A DNA stretch of 64,000 bases. Origin: Janthinobacterium lividum (GTDB taxonomy: Bacteria > Pseudomonadota > Gammaproteobacteria > Burkholderiales > Burkholderiaceae_D). Both the position numbers and the translations under genes were made by a program. Within the stretch, counting starts at the first letter, position 1; each line of letters opens with the position of its first letter. The stretch is taken from positions 5,022,001 to 5,086,000 of the forward strand of contig NZ_CP139976.1 of the NCBI RefSeq assembly GCF_034424625.1. Reading direction: 5' to 3'. A model generated the notes under the pieces. It made no database searches, was not told where the DNA came from, and worked only from the letters and a program-made list of their open reading frames with translations. Shown one piece after another: positions 7,539-16,340 of the stretch.

Positions 7539-10108
7539 TAACTGAGCAAAGCTCTCATGGTATTCGCTTTCTTCACCTGCTCTTCGCTGCCGCCCTTGAT
7601 GACCTCATCGATCAGCTCGCGCGCGCCTTCCTTGTCGCCGATTTCCTGGTAAGCGATCGCCAGGTCCAGCTTGGTATCCATTTCCATGTGGATGGCCGAC
7701 AGCGGGTCGTCCACGCCAGCGCTGGCCGTCTTGCCATCGTTGAGGTCCAGGTCGATGCCGGACAGGTCGAATTCCTGTGCCGGCGGTATGGCTTCCGGCA
7801 AGGTAGCGGGCGTTTGCGCGTCGTCGAACAGGCTGTCGAGGGAAGGCTCGGCCGCCGCGACCGGCGCGGCAGCTGGCGCCACCGGTTCGTCGAGGTCGAA
7901 ATGGGCCAGGTCGACATCCTTCAACGGATCAGGCAACGGCGTCAGGCCGGCGCCTACGCCATTCACGGGACCGGCTGGCGGCTCGAGGTCCAGGCCGAAA
8001 TCCATGCTGGCGTCATACTGCGCATCCTGCGCGGCGGAGACCGGCTTGCTGTCCGGTCCCGGCATGACGATCGGGTCGCTGGTGGAAACGGGCTCGAAAT
8101 CGAGGCTGTCGAGGTCGAAGTCGAGGGGCGCGCGCGTATCGCGGGCCGTCACGTGCTCGGCGGGCGCCAGGTCAGCCGCCGGCGCTGACTCAGGAGCAGA
8201 CAGATCGTCGGACAAGTCCATGCTCTGGCCATGCAAGTCGTCGCCGGCAGCCTTGCTCAGGCTGACAACGGCGTCGTCTTCCGTATCGCCATACAGGGGA
8301 TTGGAAGGATCGAGCACCAGGCCCAGCGCGGCCGCCTGCGGCCACTCCTCGCCCTGGCCACGCGTCAAGCTGTACAGCTCGCTGGCCTGGTCTTCAAATG
8401 CGCGCACGTCGTTGCGGGCCGAATAAATCTCAAGCAACTTCAGGCGGGCTGCATGGCGCTCGGGGTGGATACGCAAGGCTTCCTTGAGGATATCTTCCGC
8501 CTGGCCATCGCGGCCGTAGGCGATATACACGTCCGCTTCGGCTACCGGGTCCGTTTCATTCGCATCGAGCATGCTGGCGCCCGCTACGGCGGCCACGCCA
8601 GCTGCGGCGGCACCCGTGCCGAACAGGTGGTTGCTCGCTTCGGACTGCTGGTCTTCCGGCGCCAGGCCGGCCGGCGGCGTCACCGGCGCTTCCGGCTCGA
8701 ACACGGGGGCAACATTGTCGGTGGGCGGCGGCATCTCCTTGCGGCGGCGCGCGATCACCAGCGCGGCCACGGCGGCCAGCAGCGCGGCCAGGCCGATGCC
8801 GATGGCACCCATATGGTCATTGATCTTGTCGGCGAAGGTCGGTTCCAGCGGCGACGGCTTTCTCACCAGCGGCACCGGTTTCGCCTTCGGCACGGGCGGC
8901 TGCGCTTCGGCGGCCGGGGCAGGAACGCTGGCCGGTGCGCTGGCAGCGGTCTCGGCCGGCTTGGCGGGCGCCGGGGCGCTCTTGTCCGCCATGGCCTTGC
9001 TCTTGACCGCCATCAACTTTTCCAGGTCGCTGACGTTCTTTTCCAGCTCTTTGACGCGCGCAGCAGCTTCATCGACCTGCTTCGCCTTGGCGATCTTGTC
9101 TTCCTCGCTGGCGACGGCGCTCTTGCCGGCCGACTTGGCCGCTGGCTCCGCCTTCGACAGTTTCAGCTTGTCTTGCGACTCGCTCACGGCCGTCGGCTTT
9201 TCCTGCACCTTCGTCGCGCCGATCTTGCCAGCCGTGCTTTGCGTCGCTTGCGCCGCCTTGGCCGGCTTGCTTTGCGACACCTGGCCCGCCAGCTTGTTGC
9301 GGTAGGCTTCGAAATCGATGGCGTGCGCCGTCACAATGCCCTTCGCTTCAGCCGCGCCCGTGGCGCGCACGGTGTCCGCGCCCGGCACGGCCAGGATGCG
9401 TCCGGCCTGCATGCGGTTCATGTTCTCGCCCTTGAAGGCATCGGGATTGGCGCGGTACAGGGCGACGAGCATCATGTCGAGCGAAACGCCCGAAGGCTTC
9501 AGCTCGCTGGCGATGCGGCTCAGGGTATCGCCCGCCTTGACCTTGTATTCGCCTGCCGCCTTTTTCGCGGCCGGTGGCGCAGCATCGGCTGCGGCGGCAG
9601 CCGGTTTGGCCTTGCCTGGCTCGACTGGCGCCGTCACTTGCGCGCCGCGCGTCTGGCGCGCCTCGGGCGTGTCGAGCACAAACGCATATTCGCGCACCTG
9701 GCGACCGCTCTTGCTGCTCAGCTCCAGCAAAAGATCCACCATGGGTTCGGCCACCGGTTGCGCCGAGCTGATGCGGATGAAGGGCTTGCCATTGCGGTTT
9801 TCCACGGCAAACGTCAGCGCGTTCAGGGCGGGATTGAATTCCACGTTGGCCTGGCGGTAGGCGTCCGGCGGCGCCAGCTTGGCCAGCAGGTTCGCGGCCT
9901 CGCCTGGCTTGACGGCCGATAATTCGACCTCGGCGCGCAGCGGCTGACCGGCGGCGGACAGCACCGTGATCTTGCCCAGCTCGGCTGCGGATGCCGCCGG
10001 TGACAATAACACCGCACAGGCGACAGCACTGCTGAGTGTTTTAATGGCAAGGGAGGCGACCCGGGGACGAGTGTGTACAGGCATAGTTGGCGGCATCTTA
10101 GTTGACAT
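7538..10108 (-). CDS. fimV: FimV-type polar hub / peptidoglycan-binding protein
   Basis: An 856-residue inner-membrane protein related to Pseudomonas FimV, which organises type IV pilus assembly and polar signalling. Order: N-terminal signal segment (about 17-42), a FimV N-terminal domain starting AELGKITVLSAAGQPLRAEV, a Thr/Ala/Lys-rich linker, a LysM motif at 188-242 (YKVKAGDTLSRIASEL), a coiled coil near 340-372, one transmembrane helix at 433-453, an acidic cytoplasmic stretch, and the conserved C-terminal TPR-like cap TKLDLAIAYQEIGDKEGARE. The ATG at 10108 is used; an ATG eight codons later is possible. An asd terminator upstream implies its own promoter. Its gene ends against a pair of palindromic repeats. 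The high GC of the Ala/Pro linker creates very long false frames on the other strand. Confidence 0.93.
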   Translation of the reverse strand: MSTKMPPTMPVHTRPRVASLAIKTLSSAVACAVLLSPAASAAELGKITVLSAAGQPLRAEVELSAVKPGEAANLLAKLAPPDAYRQANVEFNPALNALTFAVENRNGKPFIRISSAQPVAEPMVDLLLELSSKSGRQVREYAFVLDTPEARQTRGAQVTAPVEPGKAKPAAAAADAAPPAAKKAAGEYKVKAGDTLSRIASELKPSGVSLDMMLVALYRANPDAFKGENMNRMQAGRILAVPGADTVRATGAAEAKGIVTAHAIDFEAYRNKLAGQVSQSKPAKAAQATQSTAGKIGATKVQEKPTAVSESQDKLKLSKAEPAAKSAGKSAVASEEDKIAKAKQVDEAAARVKELEKNVSDLEKLMAVKSKAMADKSAPAPAKPAETAASAPASVPAPAAEAQPPVPKAKPVPLVRKPSPLEPTFADKINDHMGAIGIGLAALLAAVAALVIARRRKEMPPPTDNVAPVFEPEAPVTPPAGLAPEDQQSEASNHLFGTGAAAAGVAAVAGASMLDANETDPVAEADVYIAYGRDGQAEDILKEALRIHPERHAARLKLLEIYSARNDVRAFEDQASELYSLTRGQGEEWPQAAALGLVLDPSNPLYGDTEDDAVVSLSKAAGDDLHGQSMDLSDDLSAPESAPAADLAPAEHVTARDTRAPLDFDLDSLDFEPVSTSDPIVMPGPDSKPVSAAQDAQYDASMDFGLDLEPPAGPVNGVGAGLTPLPDPLKDVDLAHFDLDEPVAPAAAPVAAAEPSLDSLFDDAQTPATLPEAIPPAQEFDLSGIDLDLNDGKTASAGVDDPLSAIHMEMDTKLDLAIAYQEIGDKEGARELIDEVIKGGSEEQVKKANTMRALLS

Positions 10109-10201
10109 GGGAAAACTGTTACTTTTCCAGAGGTATCAACATATCATCATGCCCAGAGCTATGCAAGCTCCGCATCGTTGAGCCTTGAGGGGCTCAGGAC
10201 G

Positions 10202-10231
10202 AAAAAAAAGCCGGGAAAACAGCCCCGGCTT
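10202..10231 (-). terminator. Rho-independent terminator after asd
   Basis: Read on the minus strand, AAGCCGGG pairs with CCCGGCTT across an eight-base loop and is followed by a run of eight or more T. It starts 37 bases past the asd stop codon and separates the leu-asd operon from fimV. Confidence 0.88.
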
Positions 10232-10267
10232 GATCTGGATCAGCAATTTATTACTGATTTATTGCCC

Positions 10268-11395
10268 TTACGCGTCCAGCAGGATGCGCAGCATGCGGCG
10301 CAGCGGCTCGGCCGCGCCCCACAGCAACTGGTCGCCCACGGTGAACGCGGACAGGTATTCGCCGCCCATGCTCATCTTGCGCACGCGGCCGACAGGAATC
10401 GTCAGGCTGCCCGTGACGGCCGCCGGCGACAGGTCGCGCACGGACGCTTCGCGCGTGTTCGGCACGAATTTCACCCATTGATTGTTGCTGGCGATGATGT
10501 CGTTGATTTCATCGAGCGGCACGTCTTTTTTCAGCTTGATGGTCAAGGCTTGCGAATGGCAGCGCATGGCGCCGATGCGCACGCACAGGCCGTCCACCGG
10601 GATTTCCTTGGTGCCAAAGTCGATGCCGCGGCCCAGGATCTTGTTCGTTTCCGCGCCCGCTTTCCACTCTTCCTTCGACTGGCCGTTGCCCAGGTCCTTG
10701 TCGATCCACGGGATCAGGTTGCCGGCCAGCGGCGCGCCGAATTGCTTGATTTCGTCCGGGGAATATCCGTGTTGGGTGGCCAGCACCTGGCGGTCGATTT
10801 CCAGGATGGCGGAAGCCGGGTTGTCCAGCAGCGCCTTGACGGAACCGTTGATGGTGCCAAATTGCGTCAGCAGTTCGCGCATGTGCTGCGCGCCGCCGCC
10901 CGATGCCGCCTGGTAGGTCATCGACGTCATCCAGTCGATCAAATCGTGCTGGAACAGGCCGCCCAAGCCCATCATCATGCACGATACCGTGCAGTTGCCG
11001 CCGATGTAATTCTTGACGCCCTTGCCCAGCGCATCCTTGATGACGTGCAGGTTGACGGGGTCGAGCACGATGACGGCGTCTTTTTCCATGCGCAGGGTCG
11101 ATGCCGCATCGATCCAGTAGCCATTCCAGCCCGCTGCGCGCAGCTGCGGGAAGACAGCGCTCGTGTAGTCGCCGCCCTGGCAGGAAATGATGATGTCGCA
11201 CTTGGACAGTTCGGCGATGTTGTTGGCATCCTTGAGGATGGTTTCATTCTTCGCCATGGCCGGCGCCGCGCCGCCCGTATTCGAAGTGGTGAAAAACACC
11301 GGTTCGATATGGGCGAAATCGCCCTCTTCCTGCATGCGCTGCATCAGGACCGAACCGACCATACCGCGCCAACCTACCAAGCCAACTAATTTCAT
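10268..11395 (-). CDS. asd: Aspartate-semialdehyde dehydrogenase
   Basis: A 375-residue NADPH enzyme that reduces aspartyl phosphate to the semialdehyde, the branch point to lysine, threonine, methionine and diaminopimelate. N-terminal Rossmann motif [11 protein letters not shown]; catalytic Cys135 in GGNCTVS; a later [11 protein letters not shown] supplies the acid/base His. The in-frame ATG at 11401 is directly against GAGGA, too close for ribosome binding, whereas the ATG at 11395 has a seven-base spacing, so the latter is used. It follows leuB by 45 bases and ends at a terminator. This proteobacterial subtype is of the longer gamma/beta form. Confidence 0.97.
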   Translation of the reverse strand: MKLVGLVGWRGMVGSVLMQRMQEEGDFAHIEPVFFTTSNTGGAAPAMAKNETILKDANNIAELSKCDIIISCQGGDYTSAVFPQLRAAGWNGYWIDAASTLRMEKDAVIVLDPVNLHVIKDALGKGVKNYIGGNCTVSCMMMGLGGLFQHDLIDWMTSMTYQAASGGGAQHMRELLTQFGTINGSVKALLDNPASAILEIDRQVLATQHGYSPDEIKQFGAPLAGNLIPWIDKDLGNGQSKEEWKAGAETNKILGRGIDFGTKEIPVDGLCVRIGAMRCHSQALTIKLKKDVPLDEINDIIASNNQWVKFVPNTREASVRDLSPAAVTGSLTIPVGRVRKMSMGGEYLSAFTVGDQLLWGAAEPLRRMLRILLDA

Positions 11396-11440
11396 TACCA
11401 TTCCTCAAGATGAGACGGCGACTGCCGTCATTAGACTATT

Positions 11441-12511
11441 TTATCCCAGCGCTTTTACAACTGCATCACCCATCGCCTCGGTACCGACCAAAGTCGTGCC
11501 CGCTTCATGGATGTCGGCCGTGCGCAGGCCCTGCGCCAGCACTTGCTTGACAGCAGCCTCGATGCGGCTTGCCTGCTCTTCGCGGTTCAGCGAATAGCGC
11601 AGCATCATGGCGGCCGACAAGATCGTCGCCAGCGGATTGGCGATGCCCTTGCCCGCGATATCGGGCGCCGAGCCGTGCGACGGCTCATACAGGCCCTTGT
11701 TGTTGGCGTCGAGCGAGGCCGACGGCAGCATGCCGATCGAGCCCGTCAGCATGGCGGCCGCATCCGACAGAATGTCGCCGAACATGTTGCCAGTCACCAT
11801 GACGTCGAATTTCTTCGGCGCCCGCACCAACTGCATGGCCGCGTTGTCGACATACATGTGATCGAGCGCCACATCCGGGTATTCCTTGTGCACATCGGTG
11901 ACGATATCTTTCCAGAACTGGAAGGTTTCCAGCACGTTCGCCTTGTCCACGCTGGTGAGGCGCTTGTCGCGCTTTTGCGCGGCCTGGAAAGCCACGTGGG
12001 CGATGCGGCGGATTTCCCCTTCCGCATAGCGCATGGTGTCAAAACCTTCGCGCTGGCCCTTGAACGGACCATCCGGGCACTCGCGCACGCCGCGGGGCTG
12101 GCCGAAATAGATGTCGCCCGTCAGTTCACGGATGATCAAAATGTCCAGGCCGGACACCACTTCCGGCTTCAGGGTCGAGGCGCCCGCCAGCTCCGGATAC
12201 AGAATGGCCGGACGCAGGTTGGCGAACAGACCCAGGTTCTTGCGCAAGCCCAGGATCGCCTGCTCGGGACGGAACTGGCGCTCCAGATTGTCGTACTGGT
12301 AGTCGCCGACAGCGCCGAACAGCACGGCATCGGCCGCTTTCGCCAGGGCCAGGGTGCCTTCCGGCAAGGGATGGCCATGGGCCGCATAGCCGGCGCCGCC
12401 CACGGGCGCCGTTTCCAGCTCGAACGATTCGCCCAGCACATTCAAGACCTTGACGGCTTGCGCGATGATTTCAGGACCGATGCCGTCGCCGGGCAGGATT
12501 GCAATTTTCAT
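11441..12511 (-). CDS. leuB: 3-isopropylmalate dehydrogenase
   Basis: A 356-residue NAD enzyme that oxidatively decarboxylates 3-isopropylmalate to 2-oxoisocaproate, the third step of leucine synthesis. Starts [15 protein letters not shown]; carries the [13 protein letters not shown] loop and the metal-binding [16 protein letters not shown] segment, and the [17 protein letters not shown] site. Length is normal. It follows leuD by 11 bases and precedes asd, the conserved leuC-leuD-leuB-asd order. The leader has no strong ribosome site, suggesting coupling to leuD. Confidence 0.98.
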   Translation of the reverse strand: MKIAILPGDGIGPEIIAQAVKVLNVLGESFELETAPVGGAGYAAHGHPLPEGTLALAKAADAVLFGAVGDYQYDNLERQFRPEQAILGLRKNLGLFANLRPAILYPELAGASTLKPEVVSGLDILIIRELTGDIYFGQPRGVRECPDGPFKGQREGFDTMRYAEGEIRRIAHVAFQAAQKRDKRLTSVDKANVLETFQFWKDIVTDVHKEYPDVALDHMYVDNAAMQLVRAPKKFDVMVTGNMFGDILSDAAAMLTGSIGMLPSASLDANNKGLYEPSHGSAPDIAGKGIANPLATILSAAMMLRYSLNREEQASRIEAAVKQVLAQGLRTADIHEAGTTLVGTEAMGDAVVKALG

Positions 12512-12522
12512 ATTCTAATCGT

Positions 12523-13170
12523 TTAAATGACGTTGGCCAGCCAGGGCTGAGCAGAAAGATGGCGTTCTTCGAAGACGCGGATATCGTCGGCGTGGCGCAG
12601 GGTCAGGCCGATATCGTCGAGGCCATTCATCAGGCAATATTTGCGGAAGGCGTCGATCTCGAACGGATACGAGACGGAACCATTGCTGGTGCGCACGCAT
12701 TGCTGCTCCAGGTCCACCACCAGCTTGAAGCCGGGGAAAGCCTTGACTTCATTGAACAGGTGCTCGACCTGGCTTTCCGACAGCACGATGGGCAGCAAGC
12801 CGTTCTTGTAGCAGTTATTGAAGAAAATGTCGGCAAACGAGGGCGCGATGATGGCGCGGAAGCCATATTGATCCAGCGCCCACGGCGCGTGTTCGCGCGA
12901 GGAGCCGCAACCGAAGTTCTTGCGCGTAAGCAAGATCGAAGCGCCCTGGTAGCGTGGCTCATTGAGCACGAACTCCGGATTCAGCGGACGGCGGCTGTTG
13001 TCCTGCCCAGGCTCGCCATGGTCGAGGTAGCGCCATTCATCGAACAGGTTGGGGCCGAAGCCGCTGCGGTGGATCGATTTCAGGAATTGCTTCGGGATAA
13101 TCGCGTCGGTGTCGACGTTGGCGCGGTCCAGCGGGGCGACCAGGCCTTCGTAAATCGTAAATTTATCCAT
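12523..13170 (-). CDS. leuD: 3-isopropylmalate dehydratase small subunit
   Basis: A 215-residue small (swivel-domain) subunit that works with LeuC to isomerise 2-isopropylmalate to 3-isopropylmalate. The substrate-contact loop [19 protein letters not shown] and the [12 protein letters not shown] strand are typical, as is the C-terminal GLDDIGLTL region. It lies between the small entericidin-like gene and leuB. The ATG has only a weak ribosome site. Confidence 0.98.
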   Translation of the reverse strand: MDKFTIYEGLVAPLDRANVDTDAIIPKQFLKSIHRSGFGPNLFDEWRYLDHGEPGQDNSRRPLNPEFVLNEPRYQGASILLTRKNFGCGSSREHAPWALDQYGFRAIIAPSFADIFFNNCYKNGLLPIVLSESQVEHLFNEVKAFPGFKLVVDLEQQCVRTSNGSVSYPFEIDAFRKYCLMNGLDDIGLTLRHADDIRVFEERHLSAQPWLANVI

Positions 13171-13221
13171 GCTGTTTCTACTCGGTAGGACGCGCGGCGC
13201 GGGGCGCCGGCACGTCGCGGT

Positions 13222-13344
13222 TTATTTTCCGCCGGCGCCAGTGACGACCTGGCCGACTTTCTGCACATCGCGGCCGATGCCGGAGACGGTGTTGCAGCCA
13301 GACAGGATGACGGTGGCGATGAGGAGGGCGAAGAGTTTTTTCAT
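13222..13344 (-). CDS. Entericidin A/B family small lipoprotein
   Basis: A 40-residue protein beginning MKKLFALLIATVILSGC. The first 16 residues are a signal peptide with lipobox LSGC, giving a predicted lipid-modified Cys17 and a mature part of only 24 residues (CNTVSGIGRDVQKVGQ...). The N-terminal Cys-Asn-Thr-Val, the Gly-Ile-Gly-Arg-Asp-Val-Gln turn and the Gly-rich tail match the entericidin family, small outer-membrane-facing lipoproteins whose E. coli members form an antidote/toxin pair tied to starvation. Only one copy is present here. It sits between leuC and leuD on the same strand and would be co-transcribed with them. Its role in the leucine operon is unknown. Confidence 0.85.
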   Translation of the reverse strand: MKKLFALLIATVILSGCNTVSGIGRDVQKVGQVVTGAGGK

Positions 13345-13412
13345 GATGATTTCTTGATAGTAAGTAAGGGACCGGGAACGCTAGTGTAAACCAGCGACGC
13401 CGGTCCCTGCCG

Positions 13413-14816
13413 TCATCGCAATCCCCGCACGTCGACAAAGTGGCCGGCGATGCCTGCCGCCGCCGCCATCGCGGGCGACACCAGGTGGGTACGGCCGCCC
13501 TGCCCTTGCCGGCCTTCGAAGTTGCGGTTCGACGTAGACGCGCAGCGTTCGCCCGGCTCCAGGCGGTCCGCATTCATGGCCAGGCACATGGAGCAGCCCG
13601 GCTCGCGCCACTCGAAGCCGGCATCCTTGAAGATGCGGTCCAGTCCCTCGCGCTCGGCCAGATCCTTGACGAGGCCGGAACCTGGCACCACCAGCGCCAG
13701 GGTGACGTTCGAGGCGCGGTACTTGCCGCGCACCACGGCGGCCGCCGCGCGCAAATCCTCGATGCGCGAATTGGTGCAGGAACCGATGAATACCTTGTCG
13801 ATGCGGATGTCTTCGATGGCCGTGTTGGGCTTGAGGTTCATGTAAACCAGCGCCTTTTCCATCGCATCGCGCTTGACGCTGTCTTTTTCCAGGTCGGGGT
13901 CCGGCACGCGGCCATCGACGCCGATCACCATCTCGGGCGAGGTGCCCCAGGTCACTTGCGGCACGATGTCTGCCGCGTTGAGCGTGACGACCAGGTCGAA
14001 GCGGGCGCCAGGATCCGAATGCAGGGTGCGCCAATAGGCCACGGCGCGCTCCCAGTGCGGACCTGCCGGGGAAAACGGACGGCCCTTGACGTAATTGATG
14101 GTGGTGTCATCCACGCCGATGATGCCGGCCCGTGCGCCCGCCTCGATGGCCATGTTGCACACCGTCATGCGGCCTTCCATCGACAACGCGCGGATGGCCG
14201 AGCCGCCGAACTCGATACAGTAGCCCGTGCCGCCGGCCGTGCCGATCTTGCCGATGATGGCCAGCACGATATCCTTGGCCGTCACGCCGGCCGGCAAGGC
14301 GCCGTCGACCTGCACCAGCATGGATTTGGATTTCTTTTGCAGCAAGGTTTGCGTGGCCAGCACGTGTTCCACTTCGGACGTGCCGATGCCGTGCGCCAGC
14401 GCGCCGAAGGCGCCGTGCGTGGACGTGTGCGAGTCGCCGCAGACGACCGTCATGCCGGGCAGGGTCGCGCCCTGTTCGGGGCCGATCACGTGCACGATAC
14501 CCTGGCGCTTGTCGTTCATGTTGAAGTAGGTCAAGCCATAGTACTTGGCGTTCTTGTCCAGCGTTTCCACCTGCAGGCGCGAGACCGGGTCGGCAATGCC
14601 GTCGACGCGGCTGGTGGTGGGCACGTTATGGTCGGCCACGGCCAGGTTGGCGGAAATGCGCCACGGCTGGCGGCCCGCCACGCTGAGGCCATCGAAGGCT
14701 TGCGGGCTGGTGACTTCGTGCAGCAGGTGCCGGTCGATGTACAGAATTGTCGTGCCATCATCTTCGGCCCGAACAACGTGGGATTCCCAAAGTTTGTCGT
14801 AAAGCGTCTTCATCAT
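13413..14816 (-). CDS. leuC: 3-isopropylmalate dehydratase large subunit
   Basis: A 467-residue aconitase-family subunit carrying the [4Fe-4S] cluster that dehydrates and rehydrates isopropylmalate. Cluster cysteines are visible in [13 protein letters not shown] and in the CSMCLAMN pair. [18 protein letters not shown] is the family signature. Two ATG codons stand in tandem (14816 and 14813); the first is used. It is the promoter-proximal gene of leuC, lipoprotein, leuD, leuB, asd. A 68-base gap separates it from the lipoprotein gene. Confidence 0.98.
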   Translation of the reverse strand: MMKTLYDKLWESHVVRAEDDGTTILYIDRHLLHEVTSPQAFDGLSVAGRQPWRISANLAVADHNVPTTSRVDGIADPVSRLQVETLDKNAKYYGLTYFNMNDKRQGIVHVIGPEQGATLPGMTVVCGDSHTSTHGAFGALAHGIGTSEVEHVLATQTLLQKKSKSMLVQVDGALPAGVTAKDIVLAIIGKIGTAGGTGYCIEFGGSAIRALSMEGRMTVCNMAIEAGARAGIIGVDDTTINYVKGRPFSPAGPHWERAVAYWRTLHSDPGARFDLVVTLNAADIVPQVTWGTSPEMVIGVDGRVPDPDLEKDSVKRDAMEKALVYMNLKPNTAIEDIRIDKVFIGSCTNSRIEDLRAAAAVVRGKYRASNVTLALVVPGSGLVKDLAEREGLDRIFKDAGFEWREPGCSMCLAMNADRLEPGERCASTSNRNFEGRQGQGGRTHLVSPAMAAAAGIAGHFVDVRGLR

Positions 14817-15145
14817 GATTTATGCAGCGTTGCCACAGCCTGTTTAAGTGATCAAGTGATACCAGGTCATACGGTGATCCACAAGGATTATGCCATATAT
14901 TGGGGAATACAGAACCGAAACAGGCAAAAGCGTGGGATTGGCGATACAAAGTTTGGCCGCATTGTTCGATATGAGCTGGAAATTGCCGATATCGGCTTAT
15001 CAGCGCCATCACAAGCCCATCCGCACGCGGCTTGCCGAAGGACTGACGGCGGCGGCAGAAAGGCATGTTTTTTTCCTCAATCTTTCGTGTATTGTGTTTC
15101 GACAATAATGACCGGCGCACGCGCGCCACCACACTGGGGACTTCG
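14817..15145. other. Divergent intergenic region, leuC / S41-like gene
   Basis: This 329-bp region separates two divergently read genes. It is less GC-rich than its neighbours, as expected for promoters. On the leuC side CATAAT (minus strand, about 14891-14896) could be a -10 box, but no good -35 accompanies it. On the plus side GGGGA at 15136 is the ribosome site of the next gene. An open frame at 14890-15108 lacks a ribosome site and family features and is not called. No leader-peptide run of leucine codons was recognised. Confidence 0.5.
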
Positions 15146-16276
15146 ATGAAACTGAACTTGTTGGCGCTGGCCGCCCTGACCCTGGCCGGCGCCCATGCGG
15201 CGGCGGCCACGCCGGGAGAAACATGCGTACAGGACTTGCGCGCCATTGCGCCGTTCCTGCTGGAAAATGACACGGGCGCGCGCCAGCACCTGGAACAAAA
15301 GGGACAGGCGTATTTCGACCTGGCGCTGGCCACGGCCACCACGGCGGCGGCCGGCGCGGCCGATGGCCATGCCTGCGATGCGGTCCTGGAAAACTATGCG
15401 CGCATGTGGCGCAAGGGCCACCTGCATGTGAAGCCGGGCAGCGCGCTCGATATCGCCAAACCGGCGCCAGCACGGCCCGCCGCGCCGGGACAGGCGGCAA
15501 CATCGAAGGAACCGGCGCTGCGGATATTGTCGGACTCGACTGTACTGCTGACCTTGCCCAGCTTTCACGGCAGCTACCGCGCCGCCGTGGCCGCCCTGCT
15601 CGATACGCATCGCGCGGCACTGGCGGCGCGCCCCAACTGGATCCTCGACGTGCGCCGCAACGGCGGCGGCAGCGACAGCACGTATGCGCCGCTGCTATCC
15701 TGGATCAGTTCGGGAGAGATCGTCCGCATGGGCGCCGAATGGCTGTCCACGCCGGCCAATATCGAAGGCCAGGAAAACGTCTGCGCGCTGCTGGCGCCCG
15801 GCGACCAGGCCTGCGCCGCCTTTGCGGCCCAGGCCGTGACGCAGATGCGCAGCGTCAAGCCGGGCCAATACGCACCGCAGCAAGGTAGCGGCACCATCAG
15901 CTATATGCGCGCGGACACGCCGGAACCGCGCCGGCCGGCGCGCGTGGCCGTACTGGTCGATCGCGACTGCGCCAGCTCCTGCGAAGAATTCCTGCTGGCG
16001 GCGCGGCAAAGTTTTCATGTGAAATTGATCGGCCGCAACAGTTACGGCGCACTCGACTACTCCAACCTGCGCCTGCACGCCCTGCCATCGGGACAGCGCC
16101 ACCTGCAATACGCCACCTCGCGCTCGGCCCGCTTGCCGCAGCTGCAGGTGGATCTCGGTGGCATCATGCCCGATATCTACCTGCCGCCACCGAAGGACGA
16201 GGCGGAGCGCGCTCAGGAAGTGCTGCGCGTGCAGCGCTGGCTTGAAGGGGGCACGCTACGCCCGGACAACATCTGA
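15146..16276 (+). CDS. Exported S41-like (tail-specific protease family) protein
   Basis: A 376-residue protein with a signal peptide (MKLNLLALAALTLAGAHAAA) and a periplasmic C-terminal half resembling peptidase family S41. The strand LTLPSF, the NWILDVRRNGGGS turn (residues 164-176) and VDRDCASSCEEFLLAA (271-286) match the S41 core, with Ser277 or Ser278 as the candidate nucleophile. The Lys expected about 25 residues after the nucleophile in Ser/Lys members is not seen (NSYGALDYSN). It may therefore belong to the lysine-lacking tricorn/IRBP-like branch or be inactive. No PDZ domain is apparent. The start has GGGGA five bases upstream; the longer frame from 15065 would bury the signal peptide. 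It converges on cheA through a shared terminator. Confidence 0.75.
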   Translation: MKLNLLALAALTLAGAHAAAATPGETCVQDLRAIAPFLLENDTGARQHLEQKGQAYFDLALATATTAAAGAADGHACDAVLENYARMWRKGHLHVKPGSALDIAKPAPARPAAPGQAATSKEPALRILSDSTVLLTLPSFHGSYRAAVAALLDTHRAALAARPNWILDVRRNGGGSDSTYAPLLSWISSGEIVRMGAEWLSTPANIEGQENVCALLAPGDQACAAFAAQAVTQMRSVKPGQYAPQQGSGTISYMRADTPEPRRPARVAVLVDRDCASSCEEFLLAARQSFHVKLIGRNSYGALDYSNLRLHALPSGQRHLQYATSRSARLPQLQVDLGGIMPDIYLPPPKDEAERAQEVLRVQRWLEGGTLRPDNI

Positions 16277-16295
16277 CATCGCTGGCGCCATAAAA

Positions 16296-16321
16296 AAAGC
16301 CCGCTATACCTGGCGGGCTTT
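16296..16321. terminator. Bidirectional terminator between S41-like gene and cheA
   Basis: AAAGCCCGC (16296-16304) pairs with GCGGGCTTT (16313-16321) across an eight-base loop. A-rich sequence on the left and T-rich on the right let it serve both converging genes. Confidence 0.85.
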
Positions 16322-16340
16322 CTAATGAATAAGGCAAGAC

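Noticed and set aside
8231..9922. 563-codon open frame on the plus strand
   Set aside because: It is fully antisense to fimV. It is rich in Arg, Gly and His as expected from a mirrored Ala/Pro/Lys gene, with no domain or ribosome site.
14750..14900. leu operon attenuator with leucine-rich leader peptide
   Set aside because: No run of Leu codons and no paired terminator/antiterminator hairpins were found upstream of leuC.
14890..15108. 72-codon open frame between leuC and the S41-like gene
   Set aside because: No ribosome site, no family features; it covers the expected promoter region of two divergent genes.
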